Assembly (NCBI RefSeq): GCF_040581405.1
Contig: NZ_CP137160.1
Span: 1-42,425 of the forward strand
Direction: 5' to 3'
Length of the DNA stretch: 42,425 nucleotides
Source: Komagataeibacter sucrofermentans DSM 15973
GTDB lineage: Bacteria; Pseudomonadota; Alphaproteobacteria; Acetobacterales; Acetobacteraceae
This document shows positions 17,548 to 27,100 of this stretch, piece after piece. Made by a program: the position numbers and the translations under genes. The stretch's first letter is position 1. The number at the start of each line of letters is the position of its first letter. A model generated the notes under the pieces. That model did no database searches. It had not been told where the DNA came from and worked only from the letters and a program-made list of their open reading frames with translations.

Positions 17548-18171
17548 TCAAGGCGTACATTGATTTTTATTCAATACCCCAAACCAAGAAACGAATGGAA
17601 CTGTCTGCCCATCAATGGTTGTTATTTTTTGCACGGTAACTGCCACAGCATTGTCTTCTTTGGTTGCATTATATCCAGCCACTATATACCAGTTTCCTGC
17701 AGGAAGATTATTAAAATTAAAATGCCCTCTCGATGGGCAAGTATTAGGGCCATCTGCAGGGCACGAAATATGAGGAATAAATGGCATAACCGAAGATTCA
17801 ACCCATCGGGGATCATTCAATGTATGATAGCTATGCAACAAGTAGTAATGTTTCATTTTTTCTGAAAGATTATACATATAATCATTTTCGGGAAGAAGGT
17901 CTATTGTAAAATTTCGAGAAGGGTTATCGTGATATGAACTTTCTATTGGATAAGAATCATATGTTCCATTAGGAACTTGATAGTTATGATATTTTTCAAA
18001 ATATCCTCCACTAACACATCCTTTAATAGAAGCACTCCCTTTTTTCTTTGCCCATGATACTTCATTTATATTTAATGGTATTTTTGGTGGCGTAGGCTGC
18101 ACACAACCAAAAAGAAGAAGCGACGAAGATATTGCAAAAAACAATCCTTTAACATTGTTATTTTTTGTCAT
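17548..18171 (-). CDS. AT-rich putative lipoprotein after the exoprotein gene
   Basis: This 207-residue protein has a short basic start, a hydrophobic stretch (GLFFAISSSLLLFGC) and a lipobox-like LFGC with Cys23, so it is probably a lipoprotein. The mature part is rich in Tyr, Asn, Pro and Ser, contains four further Cys (GCVSGG, ISCP, NTCPSRG, NQCTP) and has a beta-domain-like stretch (FNFNNLPAGNWYIVAGYNATK). I recognise no family with confidence. Its start overlaps the last 14 bases of tpsA, and both are AT-rich compared with the rest of the operon. A surface accessory, or an immunity or effector cassette of the exoprotein, are possible roles. Confidence 0.7.
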   Translation of the reverse strand: MTKNNNVKGLFFAISSSLLLFGCVQPTPPKIPLNINEVSWAKKKGSASIKGCVSGGYFEKYHNYQVPNGTYDSYPIESSYHDNPSRNFTIDLLPENDYMYNLSEKMKHYYLLHSYHTLNDPRWVESSVMPFIPHISCPADGPNTCPSRGHFNFNNLPAGNWYIVAGYNATKEDNAVAVTVQKITTIDGQTVPFVSWFGVLNKNQCTP

Positions 18172-21100
18172 TTTCTATCCTTTCTTGATCTGTCAAATTT
18201 TTATTGCTTGGCATTGCCTTTACCGCATTTGACTCGTTGTACGCAGCCTTGACCGACTTTTCGAAACTATTCGTTAGGGACAAAATCTCGCCCGCTTCAT
18301 TCGTATCAAAATCATTACTGATCGCATGGTTTGCAGTTGATGGATCACGGGACACGACACCTGACGTAGATCCGGAATTAATTGTGATATTTGACCCAAT
18401 AGAAGAGAGGCTGTTCGATGAAGTCATACCAATTACTGGTGCCGCAAATCCGCTTACATTAGCTCCTCCATCAAAAGTTTTTCTTTTTGTATTTTCTATT
18501 CCTTGATCCGGTCCTGTATTCCCTCCACTCCCCAGATTACCGTATGAGATACTGGCAGATGCGCCGGCATATTCTGATTTATTCTGTTCATCATTCGCCG
18601 TCAGGCTACCCGTTGTAACCATGTTGCCGGATGCCGCCGTGCTTTCCATGACGCCGGCATTGAGGGTCGTGCTGCTGGCAACATCGACATCAAGGCCGCC
18701 CTGACCTGCATAAAGCCCGGAAAGGCCACTGGCTTCCGTCGAGGCGTAAGTGTCAGACAGAACCCCTGCCGAGGCATTGACCGAAAAACCCATCTCCCCG
18801 CCCGTGCCATAGACGGGAACGGCAAAGCTGAAGCCTGCGCTCTCATTCGTGCTGAGATAGCTTGCCGTATTCTGTGCCGAGGTAATATTCAGGTTACCCG
18901 CCGCCACATCTACGGAACCACCGGATACCCTGGCCCCGTCCAGCGTGGTCGTCCCCGCCCCATTATCGATGCTCACATTCTGCGCACCCGTGACCGTCGT
19001 ATCTACCTGTGTCGTGCTTTGTGAATTCGTGTGGGAATGGGAGGCACTGAGTTGCCCCGTAACACTGACCCCCCACTGCAGATTGGCGTTCAGCGAGGCC
19101 GTCGCGCCGACAAAAGCGGACAGGGCCGTCTGGCTGGTAGTCGTATGCGTGGTGTCCTGTCCCGACTGGAGCTGGATATTGCCCGGCGCCGCCAGCGTGA
19201 CACTCTCACCTGACAGGCTCGCGGCCGTGGCGATGATATCCCCGGCATTGCTGTCTGTCGCAGGCTGCGCCCCGGTCGCAGTCATGGTCAGTCCATCGCC
19301 AGCTTCTGCTTCAGATCCCTTTGCCGTGGTCGAAATAGTTTCGGATGTCTTGCTGTCATGCTCGAATCCGACTTCCGCCTGTACTCCTACCAATTCTATG
19401 TTGGATTTCGTTACGTCTGATGTTGTCGCGGCCAGCTTGGTATCCACGAGCGTGGCCACAGTCTTCCCGATACTGACGCCGCTCTCCGCAGTTGACAGGG
19501 CATCCAGTGACTGGGTCGCCATGTCCTTGTCGCTGGCAGTCTGGGCCGCCGACAGGGCCAGATTGGCGGCCTGTCCGACAAGGGAGGTATCCGACAGTCC
19601 GACCTGCACGCCAATGAACTTGAAATCGCTGGTCTGCTTCGTGCTGGATACATCAGACAGTGCGTTGAGCAGGACAGAGGATCCGGTTACGTTCAGATCC
19701 TTCGCGGCAACAAGATCAGAAGCGTTGATGACTACTGGGCCGCCGCCGGTAGCAGACAGGGTGCCCCCAGTCGCCACAATCATGCTCGGAGTCCAGGTCG
19801 TGCTGCTGTCACTGACGCTTTCTTTGGAAGATCCGAACCCAACCCTAGCCTTGGCACCGTCAGTATCAAAATAAAATCCTTTACTTTCCTTATCGTAATA
19901 TGACTGCGCCGTGCTCTGGAGCGCATTCTCCGTAAGACTGCCACCTGCCTGAAGCGTGACATTGCCGCCGCCTGCGACAGTGCCCGCCACGGACATGTCC
20001 TTGCCCGAGACCATGGTGACATTGCCATTGGCCGCCACCGTGCTGCCGACCTGGTCGGTGGAACTCTCGCTCGAGGTCGTGGTGGTCCTGTTCAGGAAGC
20101 CGTGCTCGACGGTGCGGGTATAGGAGGACTGGCTGTCGGTGACCGCGTTGAGGTTCACGTTGCCCGTCGCCATCAGCGTGGCCGACTTCCCGGCCGCGAC
20201 CGTGGCGCCCGCCAGGGTGAGGTCGCCGCCGAGGGCGGCCGCCGTCAGGTTCCCGCCCGTGCTGACCGACGCCCCAAAATTCTCCGTCTCGGCCGCGCGG
20301 TGGCTGTAATCATGCTGCTCGATGTCCTGCGACGCGCTCGCCGCAACCGAACCCAGCGTGATCCCCTGCCCTGCCACAAGCGTGGTATCGCCCAGCGCGC
20401 TGAGCGACCCGCCATCAAACGTGATGTCCTTCGCCGCATGGATCTGCGCATCGCCCCCCGAGGTGATGGTGCCCTGCGCGCCCAGTGACTGCGCCTTCCC
20501 GCCATCGACCATGAAGGTATTGAGCTGGTCCTCGTTGACGACCGAGCCGTTCAGCGCCGCCAGCGCCACGCTGCCGCCCGACAGCGTCCCGCCGGCATTG
20601 ACGATATCCCCGCTGGTCGCGGTCAGCGACAGCGCGTTGCTGGCGTTGATCGTGCCGGTATTGTTGATGCTCGAGCCGGTCAGCGACACGTTGGTCGCCG
20701 AGATCTCCGCCCCGTCCGTAAGCGTCGCCTGGCCTGGGGCCAGATACAGCTTCGGCGCCAGCACACTGCGCCCGTCCACCGTCTCGGGCACATACCAGAC
20801 AATGTTCTGCGTCAGCGCCGCCTGCTGGCTGGCCGTCAGCGCTGCGCCAAAGGTCAGGTCAAGCGCATTGGATTCCGAGACCGCGTTGTTGAGCAGCAGT
20901 TCCATCTGCTCGTTGGCCGTCTCGTAGCTGCTGCCAAGGAAGGTCTGGCCCGTCGACGCCACGATCTGCTGCTGGATGAACTCCGTATCGAAATACGAAT
21001 CCCCCAGGAACTCGTAATCCGCCGTGTTGTCGCCCAGCCGGTTGACCAGGTATTGCGAGCCATAGAAGCCGCTGAAGGTCGCGTATTTCGGGTTGGTCTC

Positions 21101-24100
21101 GATCAGGTAATGCGCGCTGGGGTCCGGATCGGCGATGAACAGCGCGCTGCCGCCCGGAATGGCCGAGATCACCGTCGGGATGGTCGGGTCGCTGCTGGTG
21201 GCAAATCCCGGCAGCGTCATCGCGGCTTCCTGGGCCGTCGCCGACGCCTTCACCTGCGCGGTCTCGACCCCCTGATAGGCCAGGGTGCCGCCCGTGGTGG
21301 CGGGCGCCGCCGCACTGCTCCGCGTGCCGGCCGCCCCCGCGACCCCGGTGCTGACATCCGCCAGGGCCGCCGTCGCCCCGCCGTTCAGCGCGGCGTCAGC
21401 CGCAACCCCGGACGCAGACGAAGCGGCAGCCACCGGAGACAGGCCGCCCGGCGTCTCGCCGGTATAGCTGGTATATTCACTGGAACTCGCGTTGGCGATT
21501 TCCGTCTGGTTGTTGATCGTGCCCGTGAAGGTGCCCGTGATATTGTCTTTTGCAACGATGGTGCCGGTCGGGCCGTAATAGGTCTCGCTCGAACCCCATT
21601 TTTCCTTGGGCTGCGGAGCGGCCGTCCAGTAATGGCCGACCGTAATGAGGCCAAACTTCTTCTTGTGCCTTACGGCCGACGTCGACCCGCCCTTGAAGGC
21701 CGGGTCGGACTGACTGGTCCAGCTACAGCCGTAGAAGGCCTTGCAGGTTACATAGAAAGCATGCTGGACGGCGTAGCCGATATTGTCGAGGCTGCCCCCG
21801 CTGAGATTGATGTCGCGCCCCGCCGCGATATGGCTGGCATCGTTGATGATGCCACCTGTGGTTGTAATATCCACATCACGCCCGGCCGAGATCAGGGAGG
21901 CGGCGTTGTTGAGCGTGGCACGACCACCATCTTCCTGCACATAGATCGTGCCGCCCTGGGAATGACCGACAAGCTGGCCCGTGCCCTGTGCGCCGGTCAC
22001 GGTATCCAGCAGGCCTGCCGGCACGGGAATATCGACATTGCTGCCGCCCGCGTAACTATGGCTCCACAGGACGGCATTGGCGACGACCGTCACCCCGCCC
22101 AGGACATCATTGGTGACCGTGCCAGCGTTGATCAGGACATCCCCGCTGGCGCTGTCAGCCACGATCTCGCCGGAGCGGTTGAACACGGCGGTGGCCGCCC
22201 CGCTGGCGCCATTGCCGATCCCGATCGACCCGTTATCCGAAAGGATGGCCCCAAGCTGGTTGGTCAGGGTGCCGGGCAGGTCCAGGGCCACACCGGCCAC
22301 ACCATCAATGAGGCCGGTATTGGTGATCGCCCCGCCCGAGGAGACGTCCAGGACGCCGCCTTCGGCCATCAGGGCGCCGTTATTGGTGACCGATGCCGCC
22401 GTGATGGTGACGTTGCCCCCGGCCAGCACGCCGCCACCGGCCTCGGCCGTGTAGTCGCCCCCGACCCGCAGCAGCGTGTCGCCCCCGGACTGGAACAGCA
22501 TGCCACTGTCGAGGTCCCCCGTGAGCGTCACGGCCAGCGTGTTCCCTGCGACCAGCTGCGCAGCACCACCGAGCGAGGTCGTATCAAGCGATAGATTGCC
22601 CGCCGCCTGCACCACGCCGTCCGTATCGCTGAACCCGGTCATCGCGCTGCCGCCAGCATTTGCAAGCGACAGGGTATTCTGGCCGGAGCGTTCGATCACG
22701 CTGCCGCCGTCATTGTCCAGCCCGTTCGCCACCAGGGTCAGGTTGCCCCATGACTGCAGCGTGCCGCCCGCGTTATTGATGCTGGCGGCCGCCTGCGTGC
22801 CGCCGGCGGAGAGCAGCAGGCTGCCATCGGCCGCGTTGACCAGGCCGCCCGACCCGTTGGTCAGGCTGTCGGCAACCAGCGTGATATCCTGGCCCGCCTG
22901 CAGCGCGCCACCGTCATTGGCAAGCTGCGCCATCGCGCCGCCGCCTGCATTGCGGACATCCAGCGTGCCGCCGGTGCTGACGATCCGGCCGGCGCTGGTG
23001 TTATCGAGCGCCGCCGCCGCCAGCGCGACATTGCCCGCGCCCTGGATCGCACCGCCTTCATTGCCCACTGCGCCGGTCGTGGTGACGCTCACGGCGCCCG
23101 CACCCGAGATGACCGCGCCGGATGTGTTGGTCAGGCTGGCCCCCGAAAGGGCGACCGCGCCATTGCCCCCGATCCGTCCATCGGTATCGTCGATCGCGCC
23201 GCCACTCTTCAGGGTCACGCCCTGCGTGCCGTAGACCAGGCCGGAATTCGACACGGAGCCGGACAGGGTCGCGTTCATCTGGTCGGACGCCACCAGCGTC
23301 CCGGTATTGGCAAGGGAGGCCGCGTTGAGGTCCACCAGGCCAGCCAGCGCACCGATCTCGCCGCTATTGGTCACGCCCTGCGCCGCAAGGGTGACATCGC
23401 CCTGCGAGACGAGCGTGCCGCCATTGGCCAGGGCCACCTGCGTCGTGACGTCGAGGGTGGCGCCACGGCCTTCGGCCTCGATCCGCCCGGCATTGGACAG
23501 GCCATCACCGCTGCCCGTTCCGGTCAGGACGAGGGAGAGCACGCCGTTTTCGGTCGCCATCAACCCGCTGGAAGCGGTCGTCAGGCCAGCGGCCGTAAGG
23601 CCCAGCCCCTGCCCGCCCACCAGCGTGCCCGCAACAGCCATGTCGCCCGCCGCCACCACGGACAGGCCCTGACCGGCACTCATGACGCCCGTGGCATCAT
23701 CGGACCAGGTCCCCGTCACCAGCGACAGGTTCCCGGCCGCCTTGACCGCGCCACCGGCGTTCGAGAAAGCCAGGGCGGATGCGGGCGCGCTGTCGGCATC
23801 CAGCGCGATGTTGCCATCGAGTGCGAGGATGCGGCCATTGTCATTGCCGATCGTGCCGGCCGCGATCGAGACACTCCCGGCCGCCTGGATGATGCCGCCC
23901 GACGTGTTGTCCAGTGTCGCCATCAATGTGGCGGGAGACCCTGCGGAGAGCGTGACGTTGCCGCCCACGCTGACCAGGGTGCCGGCGGTGTTGGCGAGGC
24001 TGGCCGCCGCAATGGTCAGGTTGCCACCCGCCTGCACCGCGCCGCCGCGGTTATCAAGGGCGGTCAGCGGCGTCGTGGCATCGCCATTGCGGATCCCGAT

Positions 24101-27100
24101 GGCGCCTCCCGCGAGGATCGTGCCGGCTTCGTTATCGAGGCCTGTGGCGGAAAGCGCGAGGCTGGTCCCGGCCTGGATCGTACCATTGTCATTGGCGACC
24201 TGTGCCGCCGTCAGGGCCAGCGCGCCCGCAGCCCCCGTGCCGATGGTCCCGCCCTGATTGGACGTTGTGCCCCCTGACCCAAGCGTCAGTCCGGTCGCAC
24301 CATACAGCGTGCCGGTATTGATCAGGTCATCCGTCGTGGACACGTCAAGCCCTGCCGCAGTCGCGATCAGGCCGCTATTGGTCAGACCTGCCGCCGAAAG
24401 CGCGCTACTACCGGCAAGTGAGGCGATCTCACCGCTATTGAGCAGGAGGCCGTCGGCGTCGACGCTCTGGTTCCCCTGCGAGATGATCGTACCCGTGTTG
24501 GCGAGCGACGTCGCATCAACCTTCAGGACACCGGCGACATCCGCGTCCTCGATGGCGCCAGCGTTGGACAGGGCGGGCGATGCCGCATTCCCATGGACGG
24601 CAATCATCGTGTCACCGGCGAGGGCGCCAATGGTGCCCTTCGCGCCATTGACCAGGCTGGCCGCCGAAAGGCTTAGCCCGTCACCCGCCGTAATCGCCCC
24701 TTCGTTATCGGCCGCCCCCGTGACCGACAGGTCAAGCGCGGTTCCTGCCTGAAGGGCAGCCGATGTGTCACTGGCATACTGGCCGGTCGCAAGCGTCAGC
24801 GCGCCACCCGCCTGGACCGCGCCATCCGTATTGGTGAACAGCCCCTGCCCCGACCCGTTATCGGTGATGGCAACAGAACCGGTTTTCCCGACCAGGCCAC
24901 CGGATGTATTGTCAACGCTCACCGCGCTGATCGTGAGGTCATTGCTGGCCTCGACCAGGCCCGATGCGTTCGTCAGGTGGTCAAGGGCCGCACCCGTCGC
25001 ATCGCGGGCAAGGGTGACGGATGTCCCGCCCAGCACTGTCCCGCCGGTATTGTCGAGCGCGGTCGTCACGATGGACATGAGGGCGGCTGCCTGCAGCCAG
25101 CCGTTATTATTGGCGACACTGGCGGCATCGATGTTCAGGCCACCATCCGTCGCGATGATTTTGCCCCCGGTATTGTCGAGGCTGGCGGCGGCAAGCTGCA
25201 CCACGCCCGTATCACTGCCAAGCTGCCCGCCCCTGTTGGACAGGGCGCCACCCGCCGCAAGGCTCAGGCCGCCTGCCCCATATAATGTACCCGTATTGGT
25301 CACCGTACCGGCCGTGCGCACGCCAAGCGTGCCGGCGGCAAGGATGCTGTCACTGTTGGCCAGCGTGGCGGCGTCGATCGTCAGGCTGCCCGATGCCGAC
25401 TGGGATTTTATGACCCCCGTATTGGCCAGGCCACCAGTCCCCGCCGCGTTGAGGGTAAGGTTGCCCGCGGTTGCAAGCAGCAGGGCGGATGCTCCGTTGG
25501 CGATGTGGTCCGCCGTCACGGTCACGCCCGTGCCGCCACCCAGCGTGCCTTCGTTATCGACCGCCCCCGTGGCGGTGACGGCAAGGGCCTGCTGCGCCGT
25601 CAGCGAAGCCGTGGTGTCGGATGTATAGCTGGCCAGTGCAGCAGTCAGGCTGCCCCCGGCCTGGATGGCCCCGCCATTATTGGTGACGGCCTGCGCTGAC
25701 AGCGTCATGTCACCCGACTGGTCGAGGATCTTCCCGCCCGTATTATCCAGCGCCCCCACGGCGGCAATCGAGGCCAGACCGGTCGTGCTCGATATCTGGC
25801 CACCGGCATTGGACAGCGTGCTGGCGCTGGCCAGCGTCAGCCCCGCCTGGGCTGCGATCGTGCCGGTATTGGCGAGCGACCCTGCCCGGGCGGACAGGGC
25901 GCCACCGGATGCGCCGATGCCGCCACTGTTATCGAGCGCACCGGTCGCAGAAAGCGACAGCGCGCCAGCCCCGGCCGTCACCGTCCCGCTATTGCCGATC
26001 GCAGCCGCCCGGGCGGCCAGGGTCGTACCGCCGCCAATGGTCCCGCTGTTATTCAGGGCGCCGCCTGCCGCCAGCTGCATCCCGCCACCTGACTGCAGCG
26101 TCCCGGCATTGCTGACCTGCCCGCCCACCTGCGCCTGCAGGTTGCCCGAAGCCGCCATGGAACCGTTGAGCACAAGGTCGCCGGCATCGGTCAGCGTCAT
26201 GTCGCCTGCATTGGCCGCCATGGTGCCGTCAACCCGCACGCCGGCGCCGGCCTCGTTGACCACCATGTAGATCCGGTTGGCGTACATCCCGCCAAGGGCC
26301 GCCGTATCAATCGCGAATTCCGGTGCGGCCGTGCCGTCGGACGCCAGCGGATGGGCCGCGTTGGTGCCGTAATCGACCCGGTTGCGCCCGGCCACGATAG
26401 TGGCCGTCTCCGCATTGACCTGCGCCTTGAGCGTCACCGAGCGCGACAGGATGTCGAGCACCGGCACGGTGGTGAAGTCTCCGCCCTTCCCCTCGAAGGT
26501 GATGTTGCCGCCCCGGACGACGATATCCTTCAGGTTGCCGCTGGCATCCATCTCCGGCGTGCCGGTGGCAAGGGTCACATGGGCGGTGTTGATGAACCCG
26601 CATCCCGCACAGGTGATGCCGTTGGGGTTGGCCACCACCACCGAGGCCTGGTGCCCCGCCACTTCCGTATAGCCCAGCATCTGTGTCGGCAGGGTGCCGG
26701 TCACCTCGTTGAGGATCAGGCTGGCGGCATGGCCGTCAAGATTGGTGTTGCCATACACCACGCCCCCGATCTTCGTCTCGGTCGCCGTGGTGGCGTTGTT
26801 CAGGATCACACCGCTTTCGGGCACGCCATACTGGATGAAGTCATTATGCGACACGCCCGCCGCGTTGGGGGTGGCGATATTGACCTGGTCGATGCCGTTC
26901 TGGGTCTTGTCCAGCGTCGGCTCGGGGCCGCCGGCATGGGGATCGACCACGATCTGCGGCTCCGCCTGCTGGGCGGATGCGGCGGACACGGTCGAGGCCA
27001 GGAACAGGGAGACGGCGGCAAAGACATGCACGCAGCGCTGAAGACGTGACGGACCCGGAATGATATCGGGTGCGGCAACCCTGCGGGGCGTCTTCATCAT
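18158..27100 (-). CDS. TpsA: filamentous haemagglutinin/CdiA-type exoprotein without toxin tip
   Basis: This 2980-residue exoprotein is secreted by the adjacent TpsB. Residues 1-43 form a long signal peptide ending ASA. The TPS domain follows, with NPNGI at 158-162 and a CAGC motif after it. Residues 300-1770 are haemagglutinin repeats of the type LDNTGG / LANTGT, a long beta helix. Near 1780-1790 there are Cys (VTCKAFYGCSW), and near 1990-2090 a segment conserved in CdiA-like proteins (YLIETNPKYATFSGFYGSQY, then FGAALTASQQAAL, NIVWYVPETV). FHA-2 type repeats run to about 2850. The tail (SNITINSGSTS, then AISNDFDTNEAG) matches the part that precedes the pretoxin domain in CdiA, and there the protein stops. 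It overlaps tpsB by four bases. Confidence 0.93.
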   Translation of the reverse strand: MMKTPRRVAAPDIIPGPSRLQRCVHVFAAVSLFLASTVSAASAQQAEPQIVVDPHAGGPEPTLDKTQNGIDQVNIATPNAAGVSHNDFIQYGVPESGVILNNATTATETKIGGVVYGNTNLDGHAASLILNEVTGTLPTQMLGYTEVAGHQASVVVANPNGITCAGCGFINTAHVTLATGTPEMDASGNLKDIVVRGGNITFEGKGGDFTTVPVLDILSRSVTLKAQVNAETATIVAGRNRVDYGTNAAHPLASDGTAAPEFAIDTAALGGMYANRIYMVVNEAGAGVRVDGTMAANAGDMTLTDAGDLVLNGSMAASGNLQAQVGGQVSNAGTLQSGGGMQLAAGGALNNSGTIGGGTTLAARAAAIGNSGTVTAGAGALSLSATGALDNSGGIGASGGALSARAGSLANTGTIAAQAGLTLASASTLSNAGGQISSTTGLASIAAVGALDNTGGKILDQSGDMTLSAQAVTNNGGAIQAGGSLTAALASYTSDTTASLTAQQALAVTATGAVDNEGTLGGGTGVTVTADHIANGASALLLATAGNLTLNAAGTGGLANTGVIKSQSASGSLTIDAATLANSDSILAAGTLGVRTAGTVTNTGTLYGAGGLSLAAGGALSNRGGQLGSDTGVVQLAAASLDNTGGKIIATDGGLNIDAASVANNNGWLQAAALMSIVTTALDNTGGTVLGGTSVTLARDATGAALDHLTNASGLVEASNDLTISAVSVDNTSGGLVGKTGSVAITDNGSGQGLFTNTDGAVQAGGALTLATGQYASDTSAALQAGTALDLSVTGAADNEGAITAGDGLSLSAASLVNGAKGTIGALAGDTMIAVHGNAASPALSNAGAIEDADVAGVLKVDATSLANTGTIISQGNQSVDADGLLLNSGEIASLAGSSALSAAGLTNSGLIATAAGLDVSTTDDLINTGTLYGATGLTLGSGGTTSNQGGTIGTGAAGALALTAAQVANDNGTIQAGTSLALSATGLDNEAGTILAGGAIGIRNGDATTPLTALDNRGGAVQAGGNLTIAAASLANTAGTLVSVGGNVTLSAGSPATLMATLDNTSGGIIQAAGSVSIAAGTIGNDNGRILALDGNIALDADSAPASALAFSNAGGAVKAAGNLSLVTGTWSDDATGVMSAGQGLSVVAAGDMAVAGTLVGGQGLGLTAAGLTTASSGLMATENGVLSLVLTGTGSGDGLSNAGRIEAEGRGATLDVTTQVALANGGTLVSQGDVTLAAQGVTNSGEIGALAGLVDLNAASLANTGTLVASDQMNATLSGSVSNSGLVYGTQGVTLKSGGAIDDTDGRIGGNGAVALSGASLTNTSGAVISGAGAVSVTTTGAVGNEGGAIQGAGNVALAAAALDNTSAGRIVSTGGTLDVRNAGGGAMAQLANDGGALQAGQDITLVADSLTNGSGGLVNAADGSLLLSAGGTQAAASINNAGGTLQSWGNLTLVANGLDNDGGSVIERSGQNTLSLANAGGSAMTGFSDTDGVVQAAGNLSLDTTSLGGAAQLVAGNTLAVTLTGDLDSGMLFQSGGDTLLRVGGDYTAEAGGGVLAGGNVTITAASVTNNGALMAEGGVLDVSSGGAITNTGLIDGVAGVALDLPGTLTNQLGAILSDNGSIGIGNGASGAATAVFNRSGEIVADSASGDVLINAGTVTNDVLGGVTVVANAVLWSHSYAGGSNVDIPVPAGLLDTVTGAQGTGQLVGHSQGGTIYVQEDGGRATLNNAASLISAGRDVDITTTGGIINDASHIAAGRDINLSGGSLDNIGYAVQHAFYVTCKAFYGCSWTSQSDPAFKGGSTSAVRHKKKFGLITVGHYWTAAPQPKEKWGSSETYYGPTGTIVAKDNITGTFTGTINNQTEIANASSSEYTSYTGETPGGLSPVAAASSASGVAADAALNGGATAALADVSTGVAGAAGTRSSAAAPATTGGTLAYQGVETAQVKASATAQEAAMTLPGFATSSDPTIPTVISAIPGGSALFIADPDPSAHYLIETNPKYATFSGFYGSQYLVNRLGDNTADYEFLGDSYFDTEFIQQQIVASTGQTFLGSSYETANEQMELLLNNAVSESNALDLTFGAALTASQQAALTQNIVWYVPETVDGRSVLAPKLYLAPGQATLTDGAEISATNVSLTGSSINNTGTINASNALSLTATSGDIVNAGGTLSGGSVALAALNGSVVNEDQLNTFMVDGGKAQSLGAQGTITSGGDAQIHAAKDITFDGGSLSALGDTTLVAGQGITLGSVAASASQDIEQHDYSHRAAETENFGASVSTGGNLTAAALGGDLTLAGATVAAGKSATLMATGNVNLNAVTDSQSSYTRTVEHGFLNRTTTTSSESSTDQVGSTVAANGNVTMVSGKDMSVAGTVAGGGNVTLQAGGSLTENALQSTAQSYYDKESKGFYFDTDGAKARVGFGSSKESVSDSSTTWTPSMIVATGGTLSATGGGPVVINASDLVAAKDLNVTGSSVLLNALSDVSSTKQTSDFKFIGVQVGLSDTSLVGQAANLALSAAQTASDKDMATQSLDALSTAESGVSIGKTVATLVDTKLAATTSDVTKSNIELVGVQAEVGFEHDSKTSETISTTAKGSEAEAGDGLTMTATGAQPATDSNAGDIIATAASLSGESVTLAAPGNIQLQSGQDTTHTTTSQTALSAFVGATASLNANLQWGVSVTGQLSASHSHTNSQSTTQVDTTVTGAQNVSIDNGAGTTTLDGARVSGGSVDVAAGNLNITSAQNTASYLSTNESAGFSFAVPVYGTGGEMGFSVNASAGVLSDTYASTEASGLSGLYAGQGGLDVDVASSTTLNAGVMESTAASGNMVTTGSLTANDEQNKSEYAGASASISYGNLGSGGNTGPDQGIENTKRKTFDGGANVSGFAAPVIGMTSSNSLSSIGSNITINSGSTSGVVSRDPSTANHAISNDFDTNEAGEILSLTNSFEKSVKAAYNESNAVKAMPSNKNLTDQERIENDKK

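Noticed and set aside
21053-22594. Long plus-strand reading frame of 513 codons opposite tpsA, with several other long frames on that strand
   Set aside because: These are shadows of the GC-rich repeats of tpsA. The products are Arg/Gly/Ala/Pro-rich with no domain, and the minus strand encodes a clear exoprotein.
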